NCBI GenBank assembly: GCA_028583685.1
Contig: JAMXIF010001195.1
Span: 11,420,604-11,484,603 of the forward strand
Reading direction: 5' to 3'
Source of the DNA: Petaurus breviceps papuanus
Lineage: Eukaryota > Chordata > Mammalia > Diprotodontia > Petauridae
Length of the DNA stretch: 64,000 nucleotides
Numbering within the stretch: the stretch's first letter is position 1; every line of letters starts with the position of its first letter. Below, piece after piece: positions 49,901 to 58,799 of the stretch. The notes beneath the pieces were generated by a model. It did not search any database and was not told the DNA's origin. It was given only the letters and a program-made list of their open reading frames with translations. Made by a program: the position numbers and the translations under genes.

Positions 49901-52900
49901 AAGAACAATGATTCTATAGTTAGTTTGAGCAGAGTCAAGAACTGAACCCGATCACCTCATTTTGCCGTCCAGCTACTTTAAACAATCAATAAACATTTAG
50001 TGAGCACTCACCACATGTCAGGCACTATGTGACAGTGCTTGGGATACAAATAAAAACAAAATAAAATTATTACCACCCTCAGGGAACATACATTCTGATT
50101 TCTGAGAAAATATGTAGATGTATAAATATTTATAAGGGACATACAGAGGAGATAGTAAGACCGCCTGCAGAAGGGGACTTGAGTCTTGAAAAGCTTCAGG
50201 GATTCTAAGGAGCTGAGATGAGGAGGGATTATACTCCAAACATAAGGCACAGCTAGTACAATGAGATCATTTTTGAAGCTCTTGTTAAAGTTCAATTAAT
50301 ATATATTATCTAGCTTTTTACCCAGGGAGGTAGGTGCGATCACAGTTATCATACCATTTCACAGAATTAATAACCTCTCTAGTCCAAGCCACAGAATTGG
50401 TCATTAATATTTCAGTGACTGGAATTCAGACTTACAGACTCTTGCTCTCCAACAGTGTTTTGAAGTAGTTGAAAGTGTGTGCAGACAGAAAACTCGAACT
50501 GGAATTTAGGTTCTGATACATGGAAACTTTGTCAATTAAGAACTTACCATTTTGACTCTCTCAATTTGGTTTCCTCATATGTAAAATAGGCATAACAACA
50601 ATTTAATAGCATTTTAAAATTTGCCAAATATTTGCTATACATTATCACATTTGAACCTCACAATAACCTTGTGGCATGGGTAATTTTATTGTCATTTCAT
50701 AGATGAAGGAATATGTTTTCCTTGACTATTAATATTTGTTGGGAGAATTTGTTTGTTTTATAACAGGTTGTTATGAGGGAAAGAAAGAAAATAGTTTTCT
50801 GTGAATTAAAAAAAGAGATGCGTGGGTTACTACGGATGTGAAATACTACACTCACTTTCACATGAAGCCTTAGTATTATTAGTTTTACTTAAATGTTTTA
50901 ATTTGCTATAAGAAATTTCTGAAGAATAGGGGATAATCTGTCAATATTTGTAATGTAAAAACAAAACACAGAAATAATAATTATTAATGATCCAAAGGAA
51001 AGAGTAGATATAAAGTCATAGGGAATGTGCTAGAATTCTGTTTCGGTCATTTCATACACATGTATACTTGGGAAAAAAAGTCACTTAACCACTTTGGACT
51101 TCAGTGTCCTCATTTATAAAATGAGAGAATTGGTCTAGTTTATCTCTAAGTTTCTTTCCAGTTTGAAATTTGTGATCTATGGCTATGAGTTATGGGGATG
51201 GGAATTTGAAGATCTTCCCAGCCACCTAGTAGGCCAAATATATTCACATGGAGCTTGTACTGTGGTGAGAGGAGTTTGTTGAATGGGTCTAACAGGAAGG
51301 GGTGTAGCAGAGCTAAGAGGAAACTGGGAGACAGAGCAGTTAGAGCTGGGGCAGGAGAGAAAGCATAAGCAAGGAGAGAGCTAGCCTTGTGAGTGTCTGT
51401 TTGTAGAACGGCTTTGGGATGGTATTTATCCCTGCTGTGTTATGTTGTATTAACCTCTTTGTTGCTCTGATAGATTTGATTCTGTGGTGTTGGGACTTGA
51501 CTTTCTGGACTCAGAATAATTGTTTCACTTCTGTCTTCTATATTGAGAGTCTATTATATTTTGCAATTCAGAACTACACTGGCATAGTCATAGTTGACAG
51601 CAGTGATATAATACTGTGTAGGCACTACACTAACTATGACTGACATTGCGGAGTGGTAGATACATAAACTACATGAAAAATATAGTACCTATGTTTCTAT
51701 CAGTTTTAGATGGTGTTCATAGGAGTTAATAATGATGATGATGATAATTAACATTGATATAGCTTACTATGTTCCAGGCACTTTTCAATGGTTACATCAT
51801 TTGATCCTCACAGCAACCCTGTAAGGTAGGTGCTATTATATGATCGCCATTTTCTAGATGAGGAAACTTAGGGGAGAAAGAGAATAAGTGACTTCCCTAA
51901 GATCACACAAATAGTAAGTATCTGAGGCTGGGTTTGAACTCAAATCTTCCTGAGATTCTAGGCTCAGTGATCTATTCACTGCACCACATCTAGCTGTCCC
52001 CTACTGGAAGATACATTAGAACTGATGTAGTCCAACTCATTCCTTTTACAGATGAAAACACTGAGCTTCAGGAAAGTTAAATCACTTGTGTCAGAAGAAT
52101 TATTTGAACCAAAGTCCCCTAATGCCACAGCTAGTACTCTTTCAACTATTTCGGAGGTGTCAAAATCATCTCCAGTGGGCTACATACCCCCAACACTTCT
52201 GAGTATGGTCCAAATCAGATTATATATATTTAGAAAATATACAACAAAATAATTTAAATACAGTCAAATAAAGATATCACATTGCAAGCTGTCAGTATGT
52301 TACCTGTAGAGATCATTATGTCCCAGTTAATAACCTTCATTTATGTTTGAGTTTGACAACACTGTACTGATTTATGCTACGTTCTGAAATCAATGGAGCA
52401 AAATTCTACAATCAATCAATGACATAATATTGAAAGATCTTCATACCTGTTCGGACTGGGTACCTGCCTGTGAGGAAAGCTGATCTGCTGGGTGTACACA
52501 GTGATTCTGCAGAAATATGTTGAGTGAGTTTTATACCTTCTTTGCAGAGGCTGTCAATGTTAGGAGTCCTAAAAAGTACAGAGGGAGCAAAAGCATCTTT
52601 TAAGCTAGCTAAAGTTATATGAGAATATTCAGTTAAGATTGCTTAAGATGAGACTTGCAGAACATTTAGCCAACATAGATTTTCCAGTATGACTTTCCCT
52701 TCCTTCCAGTGTGCTACATTAACTAGGGATATCTTAGAAAGTGAAAGTGATGCTAGGATCAGTGTTGGAATTCCTTTTTTATTGTGTTTTTTTTTCATAT
52801 TCTTAAATGGTGACAGTCTTATTTAAGGGGATTTATGTCAATTAATAGAATAATAGCTTATCTAAATTGATAACTTCTACCCAAACGTTAATCTCCTCTA

Positions 52901-55900
52901 TACTACTCACACAACTGGTTATATACCATGCATTCAAATACCACCAGTAAAGGGGAATTCATTCATCTCCAAGATAATCTATTCAAATTTTGGAGCCCTT
53001 TAATTGATTGGAAATACATATTTTTAACTTATATTTCTCTCTGTACCTTCTACCTACTAAGAGATAGTCACCTTCATTGTTCAAATGGAATATAATAGAT
53101 TCTTTCTTCAGATTACAGCCTCACAAATACACTTATTTATCTTTTATGTCTTTTCTCTTCCAGATTAAATATATCTCCATTGTTTCTGTGTTCATTAAAC
53201 TGACACTGGACCACAGTATTGAGATTAAAGCATCATATTATGTGTAAATCCTTCATGAATGTAGATTTTAAAACTTAATTTAATAACTATTCCTACACTA
53301 TACTTTTAAAAAATCATCCTCCTTAAAACAAACCCAAAATAAAACAAAATAAAGAAAGAAACCAAAAAAGCATTTCAACTTTCCAATTAATCTTCCTTTC
53401 ATCTTCTAACATAAAAGCTAATAATAGCTGGAATTTATATAACATCTGCATTGTTCTAAGCATTGTAAGAGGTGCTTTACAAATGTTATATCATTTGAAC
53501 ATTACAACAACGTGGCAAAGTCGATGCTTTTATTATCTTCATTTTATAGTGGAGGAAACAGAGGTCAACAGAGGTTAAATGACTTAATAAGGATTTCACA
53601 ACTAGAAAGTAACTGAGGCTGGATATGAGCTTAAGGACTTTCTGAATCCAGGCCCAGCATTCTATTCACTGCACTTACCTGTCATTGCAATTATTTCTGT
53701 AGACATAGGTAGCATCATTTATGGGAGCTAATATTATGGTAATTTTAGTCAAATTGGTGTATTAATTTGGTCCAAAAAATTTCTAAAGTAGCATGAATTA
53801 ACCCAGCTATACACATTATGAATACCCCAATCTGCCTGAATGGGTACCCAACTGACCAGGTCAGGTTGGGCAACTCAACTTATCCTTTTCCTCTCCTTTT
53901 CTCTCCTTCCCTCCTTTCCATCCTTTCCTATCCTTTCTCCTCTCCACTTCCTCCTTTCCTTTTACCTGAGAGTGTTCTGCCCAAAGGAAGGTAAATTTTG
54001 ATGGTCAAAAGCTGACTAGTTAATCTGGGGTTTACTACCAATATTTCTTTCTCAAAGAACAAGACTTAAACCCAATTCACTCTGGATGTCATGGATTGGA
54101 AAACAATTGGTACCTGCCCAAGAACCATATAATGGTTATTTTTTTGGGTCTTCCTGGCTCAGAGTTAATATAAATAAATGATAACTCTTTCACTTTTGGC
54201 CAGCAACCTTGAGTCTTCCCCTCCCATTTTAATTTTTTTTATTGTAGGGACCATTCCTTGACTCACTTCTTAAAGAAGCCTATTCACTGAATTGGCACTG
54301 CCTCACTCAAAATGAGAACCTGAGAAGACCTCACCTTAAAAGGGCCAGAGTCACCCATTGCTTCCTGGGCCATCTCCAATTGTACTAAAGGATATCTGGA
54401 AACTAAACTCAGATGACTCTGGAGGACAAAATGAGGCTGGTGATTTTGTACAGCCCTCCCTCACTCAAATCAAAATCAATTGCAAGTCATGTCATCATCT
54501 CCCTAAAGTCATGGTCCTCTTTGAGAATGAAGAACAAACCATTCAACCACATACATACGAATCCATAGATTTCATCATAACTTTTAAACAACAAAATGAA
54601 ATTAAAACTTACTAAGTCCATACCTAAGTGTAACATTGCCAAAGCATCCCAAGTCACCAATGCCCAGATCATCTGCCATTATCAATAACACATTGGGTCT
54701 GGACTCAGGTACAGCCATTGATCCACATATTTTGAACAACAGACCAAATAGGGAAAGAATGATCAGGGAGTCCCTATGAAAAAAAAAAGGTTATGTTTTA
54801 ATGAATTAAGAATTTATCAAAATCACTTTTTGATGATAAAATGAGAAAAAATATATGTTTCTGCTATGAACCAAAGCATGGGGAGCATCAATTCAGGCAT
54901 TCAGTCTTGCTGATTTCTGTCCCCCAGTTTGGAGAATTTCATTTTAGGCCAACTAATCCCGGAGGGAATATCTGGTCAGTTTTTGGTTAAGAAATTCCCA
55001 ATATGAGTCTTATAACTACTTTGGTTTTAAAAGTATAAAAATACATAGCATAAATTTCAAATAAACATAAACATACAGGGAAATGGGTATGAGAAGCCAT
55101 GAGACAACCATGGACCAAGATATACAATTGAACACCAAGGCACCCCTTGTAGAACTTGTTTTTAATGTTCCTAGTTTTCTCTCTCTCTCTGTCATTTTGC
55201 AGTTTCCAGAGCTTTTTCCTCTACCACACTTTCAGATAGCTAGTATCCATCTTCTTTCTTCCTGATCATCCACAAAAAAAGATTTAGAAAGACTTTAGGA
55301 CTTTGAAGTTCCCTCTTTCAAGGACATTTTCATATTAAGCCTTAATTCTTATTGGTCAAAAAAAAATCTTTGTACCCAATTAGAGAAATTTGAGCTATTA
55401 CTGAGCAAGTGGAGTAGGGGAAAAGTCAGAGGAAATATCTATAGTTTTCTTGAAACCACTCTACCAAGTAGGCATCTGGTCAACCTAAGTATATGGTCAG
55501 CTCTGGTAGTAAGAAAAGGCCATGAAAACATTAAACTAGACCTTAAATTATGTTATTCTTGTAAGTAGAATCTAGTTTTTATCCAATCTCAATAATATAA
55601 TTTCATATTCTGTCATTTGTAAAGCCAGATGGCATCCTTCAGAGTGAAGTAGGAATATCCTTACAGAAGTGAATCTGGTTATGTCTATGCTAACTCTCAT
55701 TTACTATACAGTATCAAGAAATGTATTCCTAATTATAAAGTAGACTTCTACAATAGCAATGTCTACACAATCCATTACTCACTGAATTTTCTCAAGCAAC
55801 TGGAGCGAAAATAAAAATTAATTTGAAAAGTGGAAAGTTTCCTAATCCACCAAGACGACCAGACTGCCAGGTGCAGACTAATAACCTGATCTAATTTTCA

Positions 55901-56973
55901 AGTTGCTCACATCCATTAAAAAATGAAGATGTAAAAACTGCCTCTCTTCCATTTAGACTTTAAAACATAGTTACTTGTTATAGGAATGTAAATTTTTAAG
56001 ATCTTCCCTGCTCCTATGTTGAGTGAGCCTGGAGCCTGTGGTAGGAGGCTTGTTTTTCATGAATGCGCTCACCTTGATGCTTTGTGATTGGGCAGTGGGT
56101 CAAGAGGGTTGTTACATTCTCTGAACCAGGAGAAGACTATATAATCCCTGATGTGACACTTTGTTTTGGGGCTCACTTTGAGAAGTGTTGTGTAATTTGA
56201 CCAGACAAGACTCTGGACAGCCGTTGAGTGTTCCCCGGCTTTGAAAAACCCAGATGTTGATGCTTCCCTCTCTGGTGACTGACTAGGTATGGATGTAATG
56301 CTTGGATAGTTGGAGGCCTGTCTGTTTGATCTGTTTATTTCTCTATCTTCTTGTAATTTCTGCTTGTAACCTCTGTATACTATGAAGTTAGGGGTGCTGA
56401 CGTTTTCCCCTGAATTAGGTAAATGATATGTTTGATTGATTAAAGCAAGCTTGTTAACCCATTTTGAGTTGCTTTCCTTTAGAAAATCAGATCTAAGAAC
56501 CTGTGTTGGCAGCCACCCTGAGGATGCTGGGGTGCTTGCTGCTACACTAGTGTCATCCTATTTTTTTTCTTTTAGATCTTGGGTACCTTCAGAATGAATA
56601 ACTTTCAGTGTGACCTTCAGAATCAAAGAAAGGATGTAAGTGATATAATGGCCAGCCTTTCCACTGCCCAACGAATATAAAACCTTTGGGAGGGTACAAT
56701 AAATGGGGTAATCACGGTACAGATCTGTTCAAGTTCACAAAGCAGCTTTTGTTCCATCATCAGCTGCATTTATTAAGTTTATATTCTATTAGATATGTGC
56801 CCAGAGATTCTCATCCCCAGAAATGTCGAGTTCATCACAAGGAAGAATTCCACTATATTACACTTCTGTATGATTACTTTTACAAATGCTACATAAACCT
56901 TGTCCTTTGCATAAGAGAGAATTGGAGAGGCAAAGATATTCAATGGTATTGTCTCTTACCAGTGCTCCATCAT
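29892..56973 (-). CDS. ARSF: Arylsulfatase, STS/ARS cluster family, closest to ARSF (10 coding exons)
   Basis: Type I sulfatase that removes sulfate esters; ER/secretory pathway, natural substrate of ARSF-type members unknown. The exons give about 588 residues (human ARSF is about 590, from memory). Residues 1-25 are a signal peptide; MADDLGIGD (37-45) supplies metal-binding Asp; CTPSR (79-83) is the formylglycine site, Cys79 being the converted residue; GKWH (140-143), HVH (295-297), SDHG (348-351) and GGKG (372-375) give the remaining active-site Lys, His and Asp. Two hydrophobic helices (about 193-213 and 217-240) form the membrane hairpin known from STS. NVT (51), NET (121) and NNT (340) are possible glycosylation sites. 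The tail [17 protein letters not shown] matches my memory of ARSF better than of ARSD, ARSL or ARSH. All frames are open, all introns are GT-AG and phases match, so the gene looks functional. Exact orthology within the cluster needs a tree. Confidence 0.9.
30823..30944 (-). CDS. ARSF: ARSF-like coding exon 9
   Basis: 122 bases, acceptor ttacctcag, donor gtgagt. Encodes [20 protein letters not shown] then [20 protein letters not shown], the strongly conserved [10 protein letters not shown] and HAVRWHP blocks. Confidence 0.95.
32554..32709 (+). mobile_element. WSINE1-like SINE inside HAL1 element
   Basis: 'gagctaggtggctcagtgaa', 'gtgtgacctggggcaagtca' and an A-rich tail. It sits at the border of the HAL1 5' UTR and ORF1 and is younger than that element. 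Confidence 0.9.
32710..33830 (+). pseudogene. L1-type ORF1 remnant in HAL1 element
   Basis: Frames read NHEKKYTA-type coiled-coil text, then [20 protein letters not shown]-like text from 33235, [14 protein letters not shown] (33328), and [20 protein letters not shown] (33497). These are the coiled coil, RNA-recognition and C-terminal parts of L1 ORF1p. Several in-frame stops (for example near 32961, 33058, 33184 and 33378) and frame changes break it. Confidence 0.75.
34818..34972 (+). mobile_element. WSINE1-like SINE
   Basis: 'ggggtggctaggtggcacag', 'gtgaccttgtgcaagtcact', A-rich end. Inserted directly behind the HAL1 tail. Confidence 0.9.
35258..35420 (-). CDS. ARSF: ARSF-like coding exon 8 (active-site Lys)
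   Basis: 163 bases, acceptor aatatatag, donor gtaaga. Encodes [20 protein letters not shown] and [19 protein letters not shown]. The Lys of GGKG is the sulfate-binding Lys of the family. Human paralogs read GGKGMGGWEGG here. Confidence 0.95.
35585..36130 (+). repeat. Old interspersed repeat, family not identified
   Basis: 'gtcaacaagcatttaattaa', 'tggactaagtgttgggaata', 'ccttcctgcagaaggcgaga', 'gaatgttccaggcaaagggt' and 'tgtgtgacatggtcagaa' follow the same order as in the copies at 8981 and 22960. Confidence 0.55.
36830..37395 (+). mobile_element. L2 LINE 3' part, segment 1
   Basis: 'cagtgctaccaatttaattt', 'tatctccaggatcaaatgga', 'cttcaagcctcagatcaagt' and 'ccaccttctccatgatgagg' are L2 3' phrases. 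Continues at 37965 after an LTR insertion. Confidence 0.75.
37400..37940 (+). mobile_element. LTR-like fossil inserted in L2
   Basis: Has a TATTTAAA-type box near 37767, an AATAAA signal at about 37883, and ends near ...CCTTAGACACCA. The U3 part holds two related ~95-bp blocks ('gaacacctcttcccctcc' / 'gaacacctctcgactgc'). Edges approximate; no clean flanking duplication found. Confidence 0.55.
37965..38200 (+). mobile_element. L2 LINE 3' end, segment 2
   Basis: Continues the L2 order ('gattcctcatcatctttt', 'ctaattagaatgtaagtttt', 'cgccagtacttagcactg'). Confidence 0.7.
39300..39620. repeat. MIR/L2-type old repeats (two or three pieces)
   Basis: 39320-39425 reads as an inverted MIR ('cctcacaaaaccctgggaga', 'tagagatgaggaaactga'); 39500-39610 as a plus MIR ('agtcatttaacctctcaaag', 'cagtttcctcacctctcaga'). 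Confidence 0.65.
40292..40426 (-). CDS. ARSF: ARSF-like coding exon 7 (second metal-binding pair)
   Basis: 135 bases, acceptor cgttgaag, donor gtaaga. Encodes [20 protein letters not shown] then [20 protein letters not shown] and GIYK. The Asp-His of SDHG is the second metal-binding pair. Confidence 0.95.
40630..40740 (+). mobile_element. L2 LINE 3' tail
   Basis: 'gatctttgagagtaggggaa', 'tgtatccccagcactaagta', 'gatgctgaataaatat'. Lies just upstream (in gene orientation) of coding exon 7. Confidence 0.7.
41350..41470 (-). repeat. MIR-like old repeat fragment
   Basis: 'cagtaacttacccaaggtca' and 'gacttgaacccatgtattcc' are inverted SINE core phrases. Confidence 0.6.
41633..41692. repeat. (GATA)n microsatellite
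   Basis: About 14 perfect GATA units, with degenerate GATA/GACA units before it from about 41570. Confidence 0.97.
42403..42539 (-). CDS. ARSF: ARSF-like coding exon 6 (HVH motif)
   Basis: 137 bases, acceptor tctttttag, donor gtaagt. Encodes [20 protein letters not shown], then a [20 protein letters not shown] block. HVH contains the conserved His near the sulfate. Confidence 0.95.
42880..43000 (-). repeat. MIR fragment
   Basis: 'cagagactttaaactttaca', 'gcatgtattatcttaactga', 'ctcacaacaacccttagga', inverted MIR 3' half. Confidence 0.55.
43960..43993. repeat. (CA)n microsatellite
   Basis: About 16 perfect CA units, followed by TATA/TGTA-rich sequence to about 44120. Confidence 0.95.
44225..44350 (+). 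mobile_element. L2-type LINE 3' tail
   Basis: 'ggaagttccttgagaacaaa', 'gcctggcacacagtaggcac', 'ttaacaaatgctagttgact'. Confidence 0.7.
44374..44622 (+). mobile_element. MAR1-type CORE-SINE
   Basis: Head 'ggggtacctagatgaaacag', tail 'agaaatggcaaaccactcca', 'catgtggggtcacaaagtgt', 'gaaatgactaagcaacaaca', the hallmark end of marsupial MAR1. Confidence 0.85.
45505..45730 (+). mobile_element. MIR/CORE-SINE
   Basis: 'gagacctgagttcaaacctg', 'gagcaagtcacttaaccttt', 'cctcaatttcctgatctatc', 'ataaggttgttgtgtgagat', ends in an ATT-rich run. Confidence 0.8.
45991..46414 (-). CDS. ARSF: ARSF-like coding exon 5 (active-site Lys/His, membrane hairpin)
   Basis: 424 bases, the largest internal exon, as in the human paralogs. 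Starts with GKWHQGLNC (active-site Lys and His), then [20 protein letters not shown]. Two hydrophobic stretches ([18 protein letters not shown] and [19 protein letters not shown]) make the ER-membrane hairpin. Ends with [20 protein letters not shown]. The acceptor is tttgctttcag, the donor gtaaca. Confidence 0.96.
48150..48316 (+). mobile_element. WSINE1-like SINE with target duplication
   Basis: 'gggtgtctagagggcacagt', 'aatcaggaggacctgagttt', A-rich tail. The 9-bp repeat AATAAAACA lies at 48141-48149 and 48317-48325. Confidence 0.88.
48494..48625 (-). CDS. ARSF: ARSF-like coding exon 4
   Basis: 132 bases, acceptor ttaatttcag, donor gtatgt. Encodes [20 protein letters not shown] followed by [20 protein letters not shown] and ALIG; NET is a possible glycosylation site. 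The split Gly codon joins to the next exon. Confidence 0.95.
48790..49850 (+). mobile_element. L1 ORF2 fragment (old)
   Basis: Contains 'gcctttgacaaaattcaacc' (AFDKIQ block of the RT), 'ggagtgaagcaaggatgctt' (GVKQGC block) and 'tttgcttggaaaatcctaga' (the ENP block). Many changes; much older than the L1 at 1-5155. It sits between coding exons 3 and 4. Confidence 0.8.
49985..50180 (+). repeat. Old interspersed repeat fragment
   Basis: 'aaacatttagtgagcactca', 'atgtcaggcactatgtgaca', 'accctcagggaacatacatt' mirror the start of the family at 8981 and 35585. Confidence 0.5.
50600..50712 (-). repeat. MIR fragment
   Basis: 'acattatcacatttgaacct', 'cacaataaccttgtggcatg', 'gtcatttcatagatgaagg'. Confidence 0.6.
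51180..51660 (+). repeat. Unclassified dispersed repeat (relative of 18170-18780)
   Basis: Shares the order of the 18-kb copy in opposite orientation; the open frame 51419-51643 has [11 protein letters not shown] and [12 protein letters not shown]. No domain recognised. Confidence 0.55.
51740..52010 (-). mobile_element. MIR/CORE-SINE
   Basis: 'catttgatcctcacagcaac', 'ttctagatgaggaaacttag', 'gtatctgaggctgggtttga', 'gatctattcactgcaccaca'. Confidence 0.8.
52447..52568 (-). CDS. ARSF: ARSF-like coding exon 3 (formylglycine site)
   Basis: 122 bases, acceptor ctttttag, donor gtatga. Encodes [11 protein letters not shown]...[20 protein letters not shown]. CxPSR followed by LTGR is the signature read by the formylglycine-generating enzyme; both parts are intact. 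Confidence 0.97.
53420..53690 (-). mobile_element. MIR/CORE-SINE
   Basis: 'gtaagaggtgctttacaaat', 'aacattacaacaacgtggca', 'aactgaggctggatatgagc', 'cattctattcactgcact'. Confidence 0.78.
54170..54560 (-). repeat. Marsupial interspersed repeat, minus (relative of 5490-5700)
   Basis: 'acagccctccctcactcaaa', 'gcaagtcatgtcatcatctc' and 'catggtcctctttgagaatg' are the reverse complement of the 5.5-kb repeat. It ends within 70 bases of coding exon 2, without touching it. The left edge may extend to 53830. Confidence 0.6.
54624..54773 (-). CDS. ARSF: ARSF-like coding exon 2 (signal peptide core, first metal-binding Asp pair)
   Basis: 150 bases, acceptor tttttcatag and donor gtatgg. Encodes the hydrophobic core, a likely cleavage after SMA, then [19 protein letters not shown] and ends GNVTLR with a split Arg codon. 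MADD holds two Asp that bind the active-site metal in sulfatases. Confidence 0.95.
55976..56546 (+). mobile_element. Solo LTR fossil (same family as 6642-7177)
   Basis: TGTTATAGG...GCTGCTACA, with TATATAAT box near 56139 and ATTAAA near 56440. Clearly more diverged from the 6.6-kb copy than the two 6-kb arms are from each other. It lies between coding exons 1 and 2 of the sulfatase gene. No clean flanking duplication seen. Confidence 0.78.
56960..56973 (-). CDS. ARSF: ARSF-like coding exon 1 (14 coding bases: start codon and 4 residues)
   Basis: Minus strand reads ATGATGGAGCACTG then the donor gtaaga. Joined to exon 2 it gives [19 protein letters not shown], a textbook signal peptide in frame. 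An in-frame TGA lies 6 bases before the first ATG; the second ATG has A at -3 and G at +4, a strong start context. The 5' UTR extends to the right by an unknown amount. Confidence 0.75.
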
Positions 56974-58799
56974 GTATCTTCAATTTTATCATGCATATAT
57001 TTCTTTTCTTCTTCAGGAAAGAGAACAACTGCTTGTAAAAGTCAATGCGATACCTTCAAATGAATTAAATTCACAACCAAAGTTAGGAGCTTCCAGGCTT
57101 CTATGAAACTCCCACTAATTCCTACAAATATCAAATTGTTTTTAGTTGCTATATAAAAAAAAATAAAGCAAGACCACTGTTATTTTTTTTTAATTTTGGT
57201 TTTTCATCTAAGCATTTGCCAAGTGCTCTAATTCAAATCATAAATATATGACAACTCTAGAATCCATGGGCTCCCCAAAGAGCTTTGAGAAATTCTTATC
57301 TATGGATTTGGGTCATTTTAGCCCCTCAAAGTAAAATGTAGGTGCCCCTAAAGAAAAGGAAGAATTTCAGACCTTTGGAAGCCCAGAAAAAAACTCTTAT
57401 CAAATTACTTCAGAACATCAGAACCTCTCTCCATTTTCATTATGTTATTATTCCCCCTTTGGTAAATCAAGGTTCCTGAAGTGCCAAAGCATTGTGATGG
57501 TTAAGGGTCATTAAGTGTCAGAGTGTACCTGTATACGAGAAGCCTCAGAAGTTCAGCCCCAAGGAAGGACTGTCAAAACTCATTAAAAAGTAAGACTTCT
57601 CCCTCCCTCCCCCTTACTCTCCACACATATACATATTTATACATTTTGGTTTGCTTTCTATCATTAATATCTGAGTCCAGTCTTCCAATTGACATCCCAC
57701 AGAGTATACCCAACAATATTAATTCATACCAAGAGACTATCTACTGAGAATCTTCTCCAAATGATTCTCCTCACCCAAATAAAATTCAATTCAAACCTGT
57801 TTATTGAGAGATTTTGTCCTCCTCCTCCTCCTCCCTCTGTATTTCAATGTGGAGAACATGGCAATGGAACTTTACCAAGCAAAAAGTTTTGTCATCTCTG
57901 CCCACCACAACCACAAAGGCTGAATTTCTCCAGAAAAAAAAAAAACTTACATAGTCAAATGTGCCCAACTTACCCCATTACCCCTTACTTTCTTGTACAG
58001 CAAGATGGATTTCGATACTGCATTGCCTATATATCCTTTTTCTTGGTTGCATGTAAAAATTATTGTTATAAACATTTGTATTTAAAAGTTTCAGTTCCCG
58101 ATTCTCTCCTTTCTTCCTTCCTCAACCATTCCCATTGAGAAGACAAGTAATTCAATATAGCTTACACATAGTTATGCAAAATATTCCCATAGTAGTCATA
58201 TTGTGAAAGCCTATATTTACCTCCATCTTAACCCACTCCTCATTTATTCTATTTTCTCCTTTGCCCCTGTCCCTTTTCAGAAGTGTTTACTTTTGACTAC
58301 CTCCTCCCCCAATGTACCCTCCCTTCTCTCATGCCCCCTCTTATCCCCTTTCCCCCTACTTTCCTGTAGGGTAAGATACCCAATTGAGTGTGTATGTTAT
58401 TTCATCCTGAAGACAAATACAATAAGAGTAAGGATGATTCATTCTCTTTCACTCCCCTGCTCTTTCTCTCCTTTGTAACAACTTTCTCTTGCTTCTTGTA
58501 TGTGAGATAATCTACTATATTTAATTTCTCTCTTTCTCCTTCTCCCAATACATTCCTCTCTCATCTCTTAATTATGTTTTTCAGGTAACATGCCTTCATA
58601 TTCAATTCACCATTGACCTCTGTCTCTGAATACATACACATACACATACATATATGCATATATACGTACACATATATATACATGTATACATACCTATTAC
58701 CTTTAACTATCCTAATACTGAGAAAAGTCTCACGAGTGACAAATATCATCTTTCTATGTAGTAATGTAAAAAGTTCAACTTTAATAAGTTTCTTCTTAT

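Noticed and set aside
57790-58138. 149-codon Pro-rich frame
   Set aside because: Antisense of the HAL1 3' UTR and a CTC-rich tract.
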